NCBI GenBank assembly: GCA_026874595.1 | Contig: CM049322.1 | Location: 2,589,900 to 2,653,899, forward strand | Length of the DNA: 64,000 nt | Source of the DNA: Sipunculus nudus | Lineage: Eukaryota; Annelida; Sipuncula; Golfingiida; Sipunculidae | Direction of reading: 5' to 3' | Shown here: positions 1 to 11,289 of the stretch, piece by piece | How the letters are laid out: each line of letters starts with the position of its first letter | Position numbering within the stretch: position 1 is the stretch's first letter | Notes under the pieces: model-generated | The model's input: only the letters and a program-made list of their open reading frames with translations | What the model was told of the DNA's origin: nothing | The model's database searches: none | Translations under genes and position numbers: made by a program

Positions 1-756
1 ATGGGCCATGACACTCAGTTGAGTTTGACTGGGTGCTCATTTCTTTTATTAATGTTATACATTGTCTGTGAGAATAGCCTATGGCTAATGTTCACATCCC
101 TGAAAAAGTGTCATCAACAGCTGATTCTCTTTCCTGGTCAGTGCGTTTTACTGGCAGCTGAGCAACTCAGGACAGTTCTGCAGTATACAGTAATGACAGG
201 GGAGGAGGACTGTCTCATTTGGCCATCAAATATACAAAACCCTGACAAAATGTTTATGTTTGTACTCACTGAGTAAGCCAAGTAAATCTTTGATGATGAT
301 TGTTTTGGGCACATTACGAACTGTACATGTACTGCAGGCGGGGGAACCAGCATACATAACCAGCACTGACCACTTTGGTGACCAGAGTTACTCAAGCCTG
401 CTACCTTACATACATGCCGTTTATTGTAATTTGGGTAGTTGGTTCTCGACAATGATGCCAACTTAAAATGCTGGGATAAAACTTCCAGAAGACTATTTTA
501 CTAAATGACAAAACCTATCAAAGGTTACCAAGGAAAGGCGGGATGCAGGCTGCAGAAATTAGGGCACGACTACAAAATAACTCACGTACCTCCCTAGGTA
601 ATTACATTTGTGATAAGAAAATATTTTTATAGCTAGCTGCATGTGCTCATATCTTGACTTTGCCACTTATTTTTCTGTGCCTCTTACTTCTTCATTGCAT
701 GTATTCTAAGCATCATATTGTCTGTCCATATACACACATATCCCTTACCAAGACAG
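1..756. other. No supported gene
   Basis: Short overlapping reading frames on both strands with no recognisable domain, no convincing splice structure and no clear repeat. It is probably intergenic, or part of the DEDD-like gene's long intron. Confidence 0.5.
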
Positions 757-1900
757 TAGAGTCCTGCACAAGATAGAATCATGCCTGCGGGCTGTGGGCC
801 TCATAACCCGCAACACCCTGCGGGTTCCCTCAGGTTGACTTTTTTTTGTGAATTAACAGGACGGGCCAGGACTATAAAATAACTTTGGGTGCATGCTAAA
901 AGCTAGAATATGCAGCGGGGGCAGGCTACATGATTTTTTAATGCAGATTTCTGAGGGGCCAAAAATATGGTTGGACATGATATTGTACTGTTGTAACTGT
1001 ACCTAGTGTTGTAGGTACAGACTGATCAGTACTGTCTACAGCCCTATACTTGTGGCCAGTCTCACATATTACAAAAATTGGCCCAGAGCAGAACACCAGC
1101 ATGGATACCCTTGACCTAATAATAGCCACTGCATGGCTGCATCTGGCTATGTCACCAGCTGGACTTAGCTGTACATAACCCACAATGCCTTAGATGCTCT
1201 CCTCATGGACCAGCTAATCATCAATGGCTGGTTTGAAGCATTGTATGGACAAAGCAGAATGCTACAAAGAAGCCATGCTCTTTTGATATCTACCTCTTTG
1301 TTCACTCCCTGGGCCCAGAGCTGGACTCCCTCAGCTAATTAGGTGATCATTATTACATCACTACACAGGAATAACCTGACCACTGACCTTATCTTTGTCA
1401 GATAAAAGGTGAGGAATGTTGTGAGCCAATACTGTCCTCCAGCTAGTGCAGCAAGTGGCTCTGACAACACAAAGTTAGAGAAAAAGATCCCTTCATCCTT
1501 GAGTTTATGGTCAGTGAAAAAACAATAAAAAAAAGACCCTATTATCAGTAAAACATGGTAATGCCTACAATTCTCCAATGGCAATTCAAAATAATTATAG
1601 GGAAAAAAAATCACAAACTGTTTTATTAAATAGGGTTTCATTTTAATTCTTACTCATGCATGTTTGGAGGTTGAACACGGGCTGATTTTGGTAAAAATTA
1701 ACTGCAGGTCACATCCAGGCTGAAACCAAATGTGCAGGGCAGGTGCGGGTCATATATTTCTTTGCAAGTGCGTGGCAGGTTTTTTCCTACTGTGGGGTGG
1801 TGCGGGCCAGTTTTTCCCACCTATGGGACAGGCAGTTGCGGGCTTAACCTGTGTTGTGGGGTGGGTGCGAGCTCTAAATTCTGACCCGCGGAGGGCTCTA
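757..1900. mobile_element. hAT-type non-autonomous DNA transposon
   Basis: The element starts TAGAGTCCTGC and its reverse complement starts TAGAGCCCTCC, giving imperfect terminal inverted repeats (9 of 11). It is flanked by a perfect 8-bp direct repeat CAAGACAG (749-756 and 1901-1908), the target-site length typical of hAT elements. Subterminal regions at both ends are rich in GCGGG/CCCGC words, as expected for transposase-binding repeats. No transposase frame is visible in the 1.14 kb, so it is non-autonomous. Family is inferred from ends and duplication length only. Confidence 0.8.
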
Positions 1901-2039
1901 CAAGACAGTGCATGAGTGATCTATAGTCCCTCCAAAATTGGTCTGTTCTACCCTTACACTAGATATTTCTTGACACCGCAGGTGCCATAGTATCCCAAGA
2001 CAATTAATCCCCCCCTTTTAAGAATATGCCCCCCATCTT

Positions 2040-2850
2040 CAGCAACAATTAATATCAGACCACACTCATAGAAAAGGTCATGACCCTAATTTCAATATAA
2101 ATCATCCCCTAACCCATGTCTATGTATATGCATAATATGAAAGAAATCTGTCCATTAGTTTTTGACTCATAATGCTCACAGTACTGTTAAGTGGCAATGA
2201 TGGGGAATTAAACGGCACAAAAACAAGTAAAAGAATAACAGGTGGTGCCACCTATTTCCAGTACATGACATTACTATCCAAGATCTTCAGTCAAGTTGAT
2301 TTTTGGACCAATCCATGCATCCCTTATTGAGATATTAATGATTTTGTGTAATTTTCACCATATATGGCAATATTCAAGGTCAAGGCCACTCTCATAGGAA
2401 AGGTCCTGACCCCAATTTGAATAAACATCATCCCATAACCCATATCTATGTATATGCAAAATATAAAAGAAATCTGTCCATTAGTTTTTGACTTATAATG
2501 CTCACAGTACTGTCAAGTAGCAATTTTGGGGGTATTAAACAGCACGAAAACAAGTAAAGAAATATAGGTGGCACCACCAGTTTCTGGAACATGACAACCC
2601 TATCCATGATCTTCCATCAACTTGATTTTGGGATCAATCCATGCAACATTTCTTGAGATATTTAAGAATTTGTGTGATTTTCCCCAAAATTGGACCTATT
2701 CAAGGTCAAGGACACTCTCCTAGTTAAGGTCTTTACCTCATTTAAATAGGTGTTGTCCTCTCACCCATATCTATACATATACCAAGTTTGGTAAAGATCT
2801 GTGAAATATTTTTTGAGTTATGGCGCCAACAAGATTTATATGTGGTGGCG
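2040..2850. repeat. About 2.5 diverged tandem copies of a ~325-bp unit
   Basis: Blocks around 2075-2330, 2400-2640 and 2700-2830 share ordered words: an AAGGTC(A/C)TGACCC start, then CATCCC(A/C)TAACCCAT, AAATCTGTCCATTAG and CTCACAGTACTGT. The offset is about 325 bp and the third copy is the most diverged. The core resembles the internal tandem segments of the pearl-like elements elsewhere in the window. No coding content was seen. Confidence 0.6.
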
Positions 2851-2959
2851 GCGGTGGGACCGGTATGAAAACATAGTATGCCCCAACTTTGTCTGGGGAT
2901 ACAATTAATGAGGCTCCATTTAGGGCTTTGCACTCGCGATACAAATATAACCTAGTGTT

Positions 2960-3308
2960 CTGCACACACGACTCATGAAAGATCTATTGGGACATCATAT
3001 CTACCTGTTCTAATGATATGAGTTGTAAAACGGAAGAATAATGCGTGGTCTTAAATGTCTGTTTAGTCTGACACTGTCTACATGGTTTGTTGTTGTTTTC
3101 CCAGGCACATACTAACCTGGTTTGGAGCGACTATAGAATCAGTGCCTACGGGAAATTGTCTTAGTCAAGGAAAATGTTCTTAGTGTCTTTGTCTAGTATT
3201 TCCTACGTGGCTACGTCTGTTGTTCGTATGCCTGCTATGTCTCCATCTGGTGGCAAACCTGTAATGAGAAATTAATGATTAATTAGTACACATATAGCAT
3301 GCAAATGT
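2960..3308. other. No supported feature
   Basis: Unique-looking AT-moderate sequence without an open frame, repeat or RNA signature that I can support. Confidence 0.4.
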
Positions 3309-3385
3309 GAAGCTCTTGACCGGGTCTCGAACCAGCAACCGTGTGATAACATGTCCTATGCGCTACCAATGCGCCATAGAAGACG
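3309..3385 (-). repeat. tRNA-derived SINE head or tRNA pseudogene
   Basis: On the minus strand the box A-like TGGCGCATTGGTAGCGCA (3376-3359) is followed at tRNA-like spacing by a box B-like GGTTCGAGACCC (3333-3322). These are the two internal RNA polymerase III promoter boxes of tRNAs. The anticodon and acceptor stems do not pair well, so this is more likely a decayed tRNA-derived SINE head than a functional tRNA gene. Confidence 0.55.
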
Positions 3386-4241
3386 AGTTGGAAACCATGG
3401 TACGAATGGGGATATTTGAATCTACTCTTGAGAATTGGTCGTAGTTGTTAAAATGAGGGTTAATTTTTGTTAAGGGTGTGTGTCTTCCGAGCGCTCCACG
3501 CCCGGACGTCGAAAAAGCTTAAAAAAATTAACCCTCAGCGGTTTGTTAATTGCCTGCCACTAAACCGGACTCCATCTCGCGCTTCGCGCGGACAAGGTGG
3601 AGTCACTGTTTTATTTGTAAACCCTAACCCTTGAAATACACCAAATATAAGTTGGATATCTGTGATCAGTGTGCATACAAATGCCTCGAAGGCACAATAC
3701 AACGTATGTGAATGACGTAGGCAGGACATGTGCACATAAGCTAAGTGGTGTAAACAAGCAGAGGGAGGAATCATGATGGATACGACAAGTGGAATCGTGT
3801 GAAGAAAGGATAAATTATTCATTATTACGGCCTAAGATATAAGAGAAAAGGCTATAGGATACAAGTAACATGTATCTGTTGTCGATAAAAAGAGTCCTGA
3901 ACGGTAGGCACTACTTCTACAGTCGCACCATGGAATCTCTAGTAGGTAGGCACAGATTCTCTAGTCGCACCCCCGGTTTAAAATGACGAAATAGCCATTC
4001 AAAATGGCAAAGTTTATGGTCAATGCTGATAATCCTGTTGTACAGCCGTTTCAGTTTTCAGTATACAATTTGCAAAGTCAAAACAAATATGTCAGTTACA
4101 TGGTTTTTTAGTGGAGTTTAACAAAATTAGACACCTGTGCCTGTGGCTTTGATAGGTTGTCAGCCCTACGCTTTTGGGTATACCAGATTAACAGATGCCG
4201 GATAAAAAGGTTCCAACTGTACTTATAATTTTTTCTTTATA
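3386..4241. other. Non-coding, 3' side of the DEDD-like exon
   Basis: It holds a short GC palindrome (GCGCTTCGCGC near 3578) in a repeat-like block and no supported exon. It should be intron of the minus-strand DEDD-like gene if the donor at 4261-4260 is real. Confidence 0.4.
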
Positions 4242-4261
4242 TCAGCAACTGTTTAACAAAC

Positions 4262-4565
4262 CTGTGCTCCTCTTGCCGAGCGTCAGGAACTGGGCCAGGT
4301 CGTAACGCCGCATCACTCTCATCAGTTGTCTGACGTACCGGAGACTGGTCGCGTCACAGCGCCCGTGTTTCTCCAGAGCTAACAAGAAGCTAAAGCCGTC
4401 CCTAATTAAGTCCATAGTTTCTTTCGGCAAGTATTTTTCGTGTACACGCTTCAATAGTTTTACGTCGGCGTCGGTCAACTGGTCCCCTACTGTGCGGAAC
4501 ATTTCATGTAAAGGAACTTTTGGTTTTCTTGGAGCTGACGGACGTTTTCTGCTGGGCGTCGCCAT
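4262..4565 (-). CDS. DEDD: DEDD-family protein, N-terminal death effector domain exon (partial gene)
   Basis: Translating the minus strand from the ATG at 4565 (context ATCATGGCG) gives a basic N-terminus, then a full death effector domain (about residues 18-95). Diagnostic stretches are LHEMFRTVGDQLT, DLIRDGFSFLLALEKHGRCD and the RYDL form of the RxDL motif in the last helix. These align residue by residue with my recollection of vertebrate DEDD/DEDD2, more closely than with FADD or caspase-8. The exon ends at a donor (ACAG|GTTTGT, phase 1). The C-terminal DNA-binding region is not seen between 1 and 4241, so the gene continues off the left edge. The frame is open further upstream to 4712, but the 4565 start matches the family length. 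In vertebrates DEDD proteins are nuclear/nucleolar death-effector proteins that bind DNA and repress transcription; the role here is inferred. Confidence 0.85.
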
Positions 4566-5740
4566 GATGGTTTGACAATTTAGACCCGCAGCGAATGAGA
4601 GCTGTTCCATAAAATTGTCACCGTATATCCCAGTCATTTGAAACCCATGAATCGCCCGTTGAATTATGTAATTTAAGTCTGTATCGATCAATGCCCGAAT
4701 TAATTTTGCCACCCTAATGTACCGGCCTTTGGTTATTGATTGGATCCCCTCCTACTGTGTGAAGAAAAAAATATATAATTATAACGAGTATAAGCACATG
4801 AAACGGAAACTGCATTAATATTTTTTAACGTTTGTTAATATATATATTATTTCAATGCATGGTAACATTAACTTAATTATATTTTTTCAAGCCTTTCACT
4901 TGTTGAAAACGAAAAATGCTGAACATGATATTTTTGTGTTAGTTTTTTTTTAAAAAGTACATGCTTATGAAAAATTACGATAAAAAAACCTTTGTATAAA
5001 ATGACTTCAAATTAGGCTCCAACCACATATTACGGGAATATATCTTGTCTATATGCAAGTAGGCTATAATTTTTGCTCAATTTTCAATACATTGTTTTTC
5101 ATCATTCAAAATGTCAGTGTGATTATAAATCAGTCCCATTTATAAACATTTATCAACGTAAGGTGTGGGCTAACACTGATTTATGACCTTTAAGAATTCA
5201 GAATTGTCTCGATCACGAGTCTGCCTACTATGTATAGGCCTACACATCGTTTTAATTTTCCATTAGTATATACTGTATACCTAAACTGTTGCTCTATGAC
5301 CACTTGACATGCCCATACTCTGAAAGCTAAAAATATTCTCTACAAGGTGGTTTGTGATTTAAAACTAAGGAATTTCTCAAAACTTGTCTTTTTTTAACCA
5401 TTTAAAAAATATGTACGTTTTTCATATATCAACTTAAATCGAATTTTTTGTAACCATTTATGGCTCGACACACCTACATAATACTGTAATGCCCATGGAT
5501 ACTCTAAAGCTCTTACAGGTATGCTGGAATAAATGATTTATAGTCAAATATCTGAAATTGGTTGAAGTATTTCTATATACCAAACTTCCTATATAGCAAC
5601 ATGCATGTCAAGCACATTCTCCCTTACAAATAAAAATTAATGTGAGGCGGACATCCCAGCCCCTGTGAAAAAAATTAAGGCCTATATTTGATACAATGTA
5701 AAATATTTTAAAATATACTCTGATTTAAGTTGTTTTTCGC
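4566..5740. other. AT-rich upstream region of the DEDD-like gene
   Basis: Presumably the promoter or 5' leader of the minus-strand DEDD-like gene next to 4566, then AT-rich sequence. I see no TATA element I can defend, no repeat and no exon. Confidence 0.35.
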
Positions 5741-6025
5741 TTGTCGAGCAGCTACAGGTTGCCGTGGTTAAGACCCCAGCCCTGTGCGCTCCTTAAGCTT
5801 AGTTCGCAGAGCCAACAGACGCGATGCCACCAAGCAGAAAGCCGCGAGAGACCGCCACCGTTTTATCCGCACCGGCGACTTTACAGGAAAGCCGAAGCAC
5901 CCACAGCCACAAAGGCAGAAGCAACCTACATTCCCTCCACCGATCCCAGCAGCGAAGACCCAGCCATGCCAATCGAGAGCCGAACCCGATCTGTGCAGTG
6001 GACGACAGAGCTTCGAGACGAATAG
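5741..6025 (+). other. GC-rich coding-like island, product unknown
   Basis: An abrupt GC-rich block in AT-rich surroundings, open in all three plus frames. The frame ending at the TAG at 6025 contains a Pro/Thr/Ser/Glu-rich tail (TDPSSEDPAMPIESRTRSV). A possible acceptor (CGAGCAG) lies at the 5' side. No start with good context, donor or recognised domain was seen. It could be a terminal exon, a retroelement fragment or a spurious open block. Confidence 0.2.
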
Positions 6026-6690
6026 CTATTTTATGCTTACAGTATCGTGATGGAAGTTTCAGTATAAGTCTGTGGTTATTATACTTATTACTATAGAATA
6101 TTTCCGTATGTTGTAGAATATTCCATAGATCTATCCTTACATGTATATATATATAGACACTCCTCTTTTACTTCTAATTGACTAAACCATGAACACCCCT
6201 ATTATGAAGTAGGCTGCCCGATTGGTCAGAGGGGGCAGACCTCACTTGTCCACTTTGCGGGCCTATATAGGGTGAAGACCCGATCCTAAGGCTTTTAATT
6301 TTAGGCAAGTCACTTTGTAGCTATATAGGATCCCAACGGATATTAGGAGACTGGTAAAGTATAGCAGGGACAAAGCTTATATAGTAGCCAGCTGCTCAAC
6401 TCTCCTTATGTTTAGTGAAGTGTGTGCCCTAGGACTGGCAGTATCGTTTCAGCATACTATTTTATATATTAACAATAATCCTTCAAAATACGGACAGACC
6501 TATCTTGGCAATATAAAATTAAAACTTTTTGATGTCCTGTTTAAATTCTTTAAATGAAAATTATGAACCGCAAATCACATTTTGCCGTTTTGGCTACGGG
6601 TACGTATAACCAATAATTAATGCAATGATCATGAATATGGCTGAATAATACGACCGTGTATATATCTGTAATCACTCACTTGTATACAGT
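6026..6690. other. No supported feature
   Basis: AT-rich sequence with a short TA run near 6145; no exon or repeat structure supported. Confidence 0.35.
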
Positions 6691-6699
6691 CCAGTGTAT

Positions 6700-7250
6700 A
6701 ATGTAGTCGAGTCCACACTATCCGAGTCCGAGTGTAAGTCCGAATCCAGGCCACTCGAGTCCAAGTTCATGTCCGATTTCTGTACTTTATGTTTGAGTCC
6801 AAGTCCACCTTCATCGAGTCCGAGTCATTTGGAACCCAAGTCCAAGTCCAATACAAACATCCATAAAAAGCAATTTAAAATGAAAATAAAAATTGTCATG
6901 TTCATTTTAATGTTAGTTAACATATGCTTTTGCTATACTAGTTACATTTATAGCTCCCGATGTAGAGAACATCTTGCTTTAAATAGTGTTATTATTTTGT
7001 AGTATTCTGTTAGTATTCCGCAGATATACAACCTTCGAGTACAATATGAGTCCGAGTAAAAGTTCCAGTCCAGAACCTTTTGAGTACAGTCCGAGTAAAA
7101 GTTCCAGTCCAGAACCTTTTGAGTACAGTCCGAGTAAAAGTTCCAGTCCAGAACCTTTTGAGTACAGTCCGAGTAAAAGTCCGAGTCCAGATCCTTCAAA
7201 GTACACTCCGAGTCCTTAAAAAAGTGGACTCGAGTCCGGATTCGAGTCAT
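6700..7250. repeat. GAGTCC-rich repeat with a 39-bp tandem array
   Basis: Degenerate GAGTCC/CGAGTCC words cover 6706-6850 and 7040-7250. Inside, about four copies of a 39-bp unit (7040-7200) keep a plus frame open that reads a 13-residue EYSPSKSSSPEPF motif. CGAGTC-rich subterminal sequence also occurs in the hAT-like element at 62.2 kb, so this is probably transposon-derived. The Ser/Pro frame is most likely a by-product of a unit length divisible by three. Confidence 0.65.
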
Positions 7251-7880
7251 ACATTACTGGTACAATCTTCGGTTCTATTTCATGGAGGGATTTTCCTCTT
7301 ACATTCTGCCAGGTTTGATAATTTGCATATTTCAGCCAGCGGCGAGAGGTGATATGTGTCACTGTAATAATTGCCTGCGCCAGGAGGGTATGCCTTCATT
7401 CGCATTTGTATGTGTATGTTTGTGTGTGCGTGTGTTAACAATATAACTCGCACAATCATCAATAGGATATCATGAAACAATCAGGGCTTTTCTGGAGTGG
7501 ACCAATGAAAAATCCATTAAATGTTGGTGTGGATCCCACACTTTATCCGGATTAAGGAACTCGATAAAGGAATATTTACAAATGTATACAGTCACTTATG
7601 CACGAATTTATCTGGGAATATGGGCCGATAAAAGTGAACGCAAACACGGTTTTGGGTGCAACTCAGAATATAGGGACCTCCATCATGTAGGTTTCTATAG
7701 TGTTTTTTTTCGGTCAGCACATTTATGCTAGATATAGGGAACAGAATTTGTTGAAATTTCATGGAGGGTTAAGATAACACCCAAGGAACAATACATTACA
7801 TGTTAAAGGTGATCTGGATCACCGTCAAAGTTTTTTTTTTTTCATTCTAATGTTTCCTTTTTTCATTGTAATATACGGTT
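7251..7880. other. No supported gene
   Basis: Short frames only, a (GT)-rich stretch near 7408-7435 and a T-run near 7832. Confidence 0.35.
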
Positions 7881-7883
7881 CTT

Positions 7884-8620
7884 TTGTCTGTCAGGCCCTA
7901 CGCTCCTCATGCTGCGGTTATACACTGCAGTAATCCCAGACATCGTTTTAAACATGTGGCTCTCGCTCTCGTTAGTCTTATAATACCCGTTATGACAAAG
8001 AGCCAAACATCGGACCAATTAGCGCTTGTGTCCCGAGGTAATCAAACCAACGAGAACGGATATCGCATTTTTTTAAAATTTGGACTGGATGCACAATGCA
8101 ATACCACGCTATCAGTGAGTGGTCTGATTATGATCCTGTGCTCTGTGCGCACCCTGGTGTTCCTGCCCAGAGAACCTTGCCATATCAAGCAGCGGTTACA
8201 CGAAACGATGTCTGGAATGACTGCAGTGTATAAACGCTATGTGAGGAGCGTACACTGTTATAAGTTGCACGTAAAATAACGGTGCTTTGCACCGGCAGCA
8301 AAGTTGACAGTGCAAAGCACCGTTATTTTACGTGCAAAGAAACAACGCAGTGCGTTAAATAACGTCGCATTGCACCGTAATTTTACAGCGCTTTGGGACG
8401 TAAATAAACGGTGCTTAGGCACGGGAAATAACGGGCATATGTTATTTTACGGGACAATATGCCGTTATTTTACAGTGCTAAGAGACGTGAATAAACAGTG
8501 ATTTAAACTGGAATCAGGGCATTGCACCGTTATTTCACGGTGCTTTGATATGTAGAATAACAAAACATTGTTACTTTATAATAAATAACAGTGCTTTGCA
8601 CTTGGAGCTATACACCGTTA
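7884..8620. mobile_element. Palindromic MITE-like cluster
   Basis: Contains a perfect 27-bp inverted repeat (arms 8265-8291 and 8311-8337, loop 8292-8310). An outer inverted pair ACTGCAGTGTAT/ATACACTGCAGT lies near 7920 and 8220. After it come degenerate copies of CGTTATTTTAC with GTGCTTTGCA-like words to about 8620. Part of the left side resembles the segment at about 18.8-18.9 kb (CCTTGCCATAT followed by AGCAGCGGTTA), showing it is dispersed. No transposase was seen. Confidence 0.6.
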
Positions 8621-9600
8621 CAGGTTTCCATAATCTTTCTCAAAACGTTTCTGTCTTGTCATTCCGGACGAACCCTTTATTTGTATCTGTGTACTTCAGG
8701 TTTCTCATAACATGTTTCTTAGATTTTACCAGTAAAATATTACGAACGAAGTCAGACCTCCTTATGATGATAGAGTTGTAACTTTCTGTTTGACAGTCAA
8801 GTGTCCCGAAAATCAAATCAGGATATCCACAGAGGGAAATGCATCTTGGCTAATTTGGGAAATGGCATTAAAAATGTATGCTCACACATAATATCACACC
8901 ACTTCTTTATTGTATGAAATATTCAACAGATCATCAACATGTACAACATGTGTACTTAATGTATATAGTTATTCAGATTATACTGATCTTCCAAAAGGCA
9001 TCATTAGGAAGCAAACATATTTAAACATTTTGACCACACTGCATGGCAGTTAAATCGTCTCCAACTAAACATATAAAATTTGGCAATTAGTGCAATATTA
9101 TTATGATTACTATTATGAATGCTGTGTGTTATCTCATTAAGGTTGCTGATCTTTTTAACAATGGGGCCCAAATCTATTTATAATGGATCTTTGAAAAAGA
9201 GATAAAAGTGCATCAATAAATTTATATTGTTGTAAATTAATGGTATCTTTAAAGTAAAAGATGGTCAGAACACAAGTCAAACAATTGAAATGGATTTAAC
9301 TTATATGTCACCAAATCTTTCTACAGTAAAGGCATCTACTTTGTGTGAAGCCTCTGATAATGAATTCCAAAATAAAGTTCCTTGGTAAATAAATGATTTT
9401 TGCATCAATTAAATTCGAACTGGGGGGGAGTTGAAGAGAATGCCTACACTGTAACAAGGGTGCAAATGTAAACGTTTTTCCATAAAAAAATAAGATAATT
9501 ACCTGATTTAATTAAGGTACTTAAACACAAGAATATTAAAAGTGAAATAGTCGTTAACTGATATTTCCTATATTGTTGTTATATTATAGAGGAAAATGCA
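8621..9600. other. AT-rich, no supported gene
   Basis: No convincing exon. It would lie 3' of the minus-strand exon at 9.6-9.9 kb. A plus-strand TTTATT (a minus-strand AATAAA) near 8905 is a possible but weak polyadenylation signal. Confidence 0.3.
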
Positions 9601-9603
9601 GCA

Positions 9604-9869
9604 TTAAAACATTAAATCTGACCAACCAGCTCTATTGACAGTGGGAGGGCAGTTAGAGGTGCATTCAATTACCCCAAAATCAAGAAACCTGAAGGTCTTT
9701 TTAGTCCCTTGGGATACTCCAGGGTAAATATCCAAAATGACGCATAGCAAGCCTCCAGTGGAAGTTGAAATAACTTGCATGGGTTGACAGTTTCTGGCCA
9801 TCCACCATATGTTACAGTGATGTTACAGTCCCCATCTTGAACATTCACAGGTGTTGGAGATCTCATTCC
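9604..9869 (-). CDS. Putative 3' exon of an unidentified minus-strand gene
   Basis: The minus strand has a good acceptor (TTTTGTATTCAG|GG, exon start 9869). Joined in phase after the donor at 13369-13368, the reading ends GNEISNTCECSRWGL and stops. Another frame stays open for about 66 residues (ITVTYGGWPETVNPC). I recognise neither. The 3' boundary is arbitrary. It may be partly or wholly 3'UTR. Confidence 0.25.
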
Positions 9870-11280
9870 CTGAATACAAAATAATAAACAGAAAAGAGAG
9901 ATTGTAAATGTAAGAAACATGAGAGAAATATGCAAGAATATAGTTCAGTGCAATTATCCCTTTAATTTTTATATTTTTTTAGATTTTTTTTAAAGTCTGA
10001 CGCTCTATCAATTTACATTACAGAAAATAAACTTTTGTTCTTTCTTCACAAACTACAAAAATAGTTTTCTTATGGTCAATGGGAACCTTTAGAAGTGAAA
10101 ATAATTATACATTATTATATCAAATGTATCTTTACATTTACATTACAGACAATAACTGGCCACGATTTTGTTCTATCTCCACAAAAAATTAACAATTTCA
10201 ACATTTTTCTTTATATATGTATTTACTTAAAAAAAGGTTAAAACTATCTTTAATACCTGCTGAATATATTAACATAAATACTTGTTGAATATATTAACAT
10301 AAATAAAACATGCTGGTTTTATGTGGTAACAAAAATAAGCTGTATTATGATTTGTTGTTGTTTAGCTTATGTATGATTTTGATAGTACTTTGGAGACAGG
10401 AAAGAGGATTAATTTAATTTATTTTATTAACAAATGGAGTGCAATTGTCACACAGATTTTGACTTGGCCAAATTACTTATAAGCAGAACATATAATATAA
10501 GAGTTTAACTATTTATTAAAAAAATTACAAATATTGTCCCAAATATAAGAGAATATTATGATTTTTTCAAATAAAATATGACTGAAATGATTATTAAAAT
10601 AATATTAAAGAATATATTCATGAATGCATTCATTAATACATTTTGAAAGTATTTGCACTGGTATTCATATACTTTCATTTTTACCTGAATTCCCATTCTT
10701 ATGAAAGAAATTTTATAATGGAGTACATATTCATATTCGTGTTTAAATACAATTGCAAAGTATTCGCACCATGTCTGGTATTTATTCAGTTTTCACCAAA
10801 CAATGATGTTGAGAATCCAGAATATACAAAATTCACACATTTAAATAATGATCATAAGTACCTGGTTTTATGGCTTTTATTTATATTAAAAAAAAATGTA
10901 ATATATTCACTTTGGACTAATTTCACATCAATGTACTAACTATAGACACAGTAGGAATCTAGATAAAAATATTATCAACTGCATCATTTTCTATCATTAA
11001 TTTCCCGCATATGATCCCTGATTAGTAATGAATAATATGATTTACTTTTTATCATTAAAATTGAACTGAAAAATACCATAGGTGACTGCATGGTGTTATT
11101 TGGAATACGTGACATTCTATCCATCGATACAAGATTCTTATATCATCAGTAACTGCAAGTTAATTTCCTGTTATTATCAACTAACAAATTCCTTTTCTAT
11201 TTTTCTTTAATTTGTTATTAAACCAATAAAAATTTATTAATTTATTGTTTACTGTTATGTTGTTGGTTAAAACTACTAGA
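9870..11280. other. AT-rich, no supported gene
   Basis: Intron-like sequence with a short direct repeat near 10255-10305 (GAATATATTAACATAAATA). Open frames are AT-driven and have no recognisable domain. Confidence 0.4.
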
Positions 11281-11289
11281 TGAGTTGGG

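Noticed and set aside
3309-3385. Functional tRNA gene
   Set aside because: Box A and box B are present, but the acceptor and anticodon stems do not pair, so it is treated as a SINE head or pseudogene.
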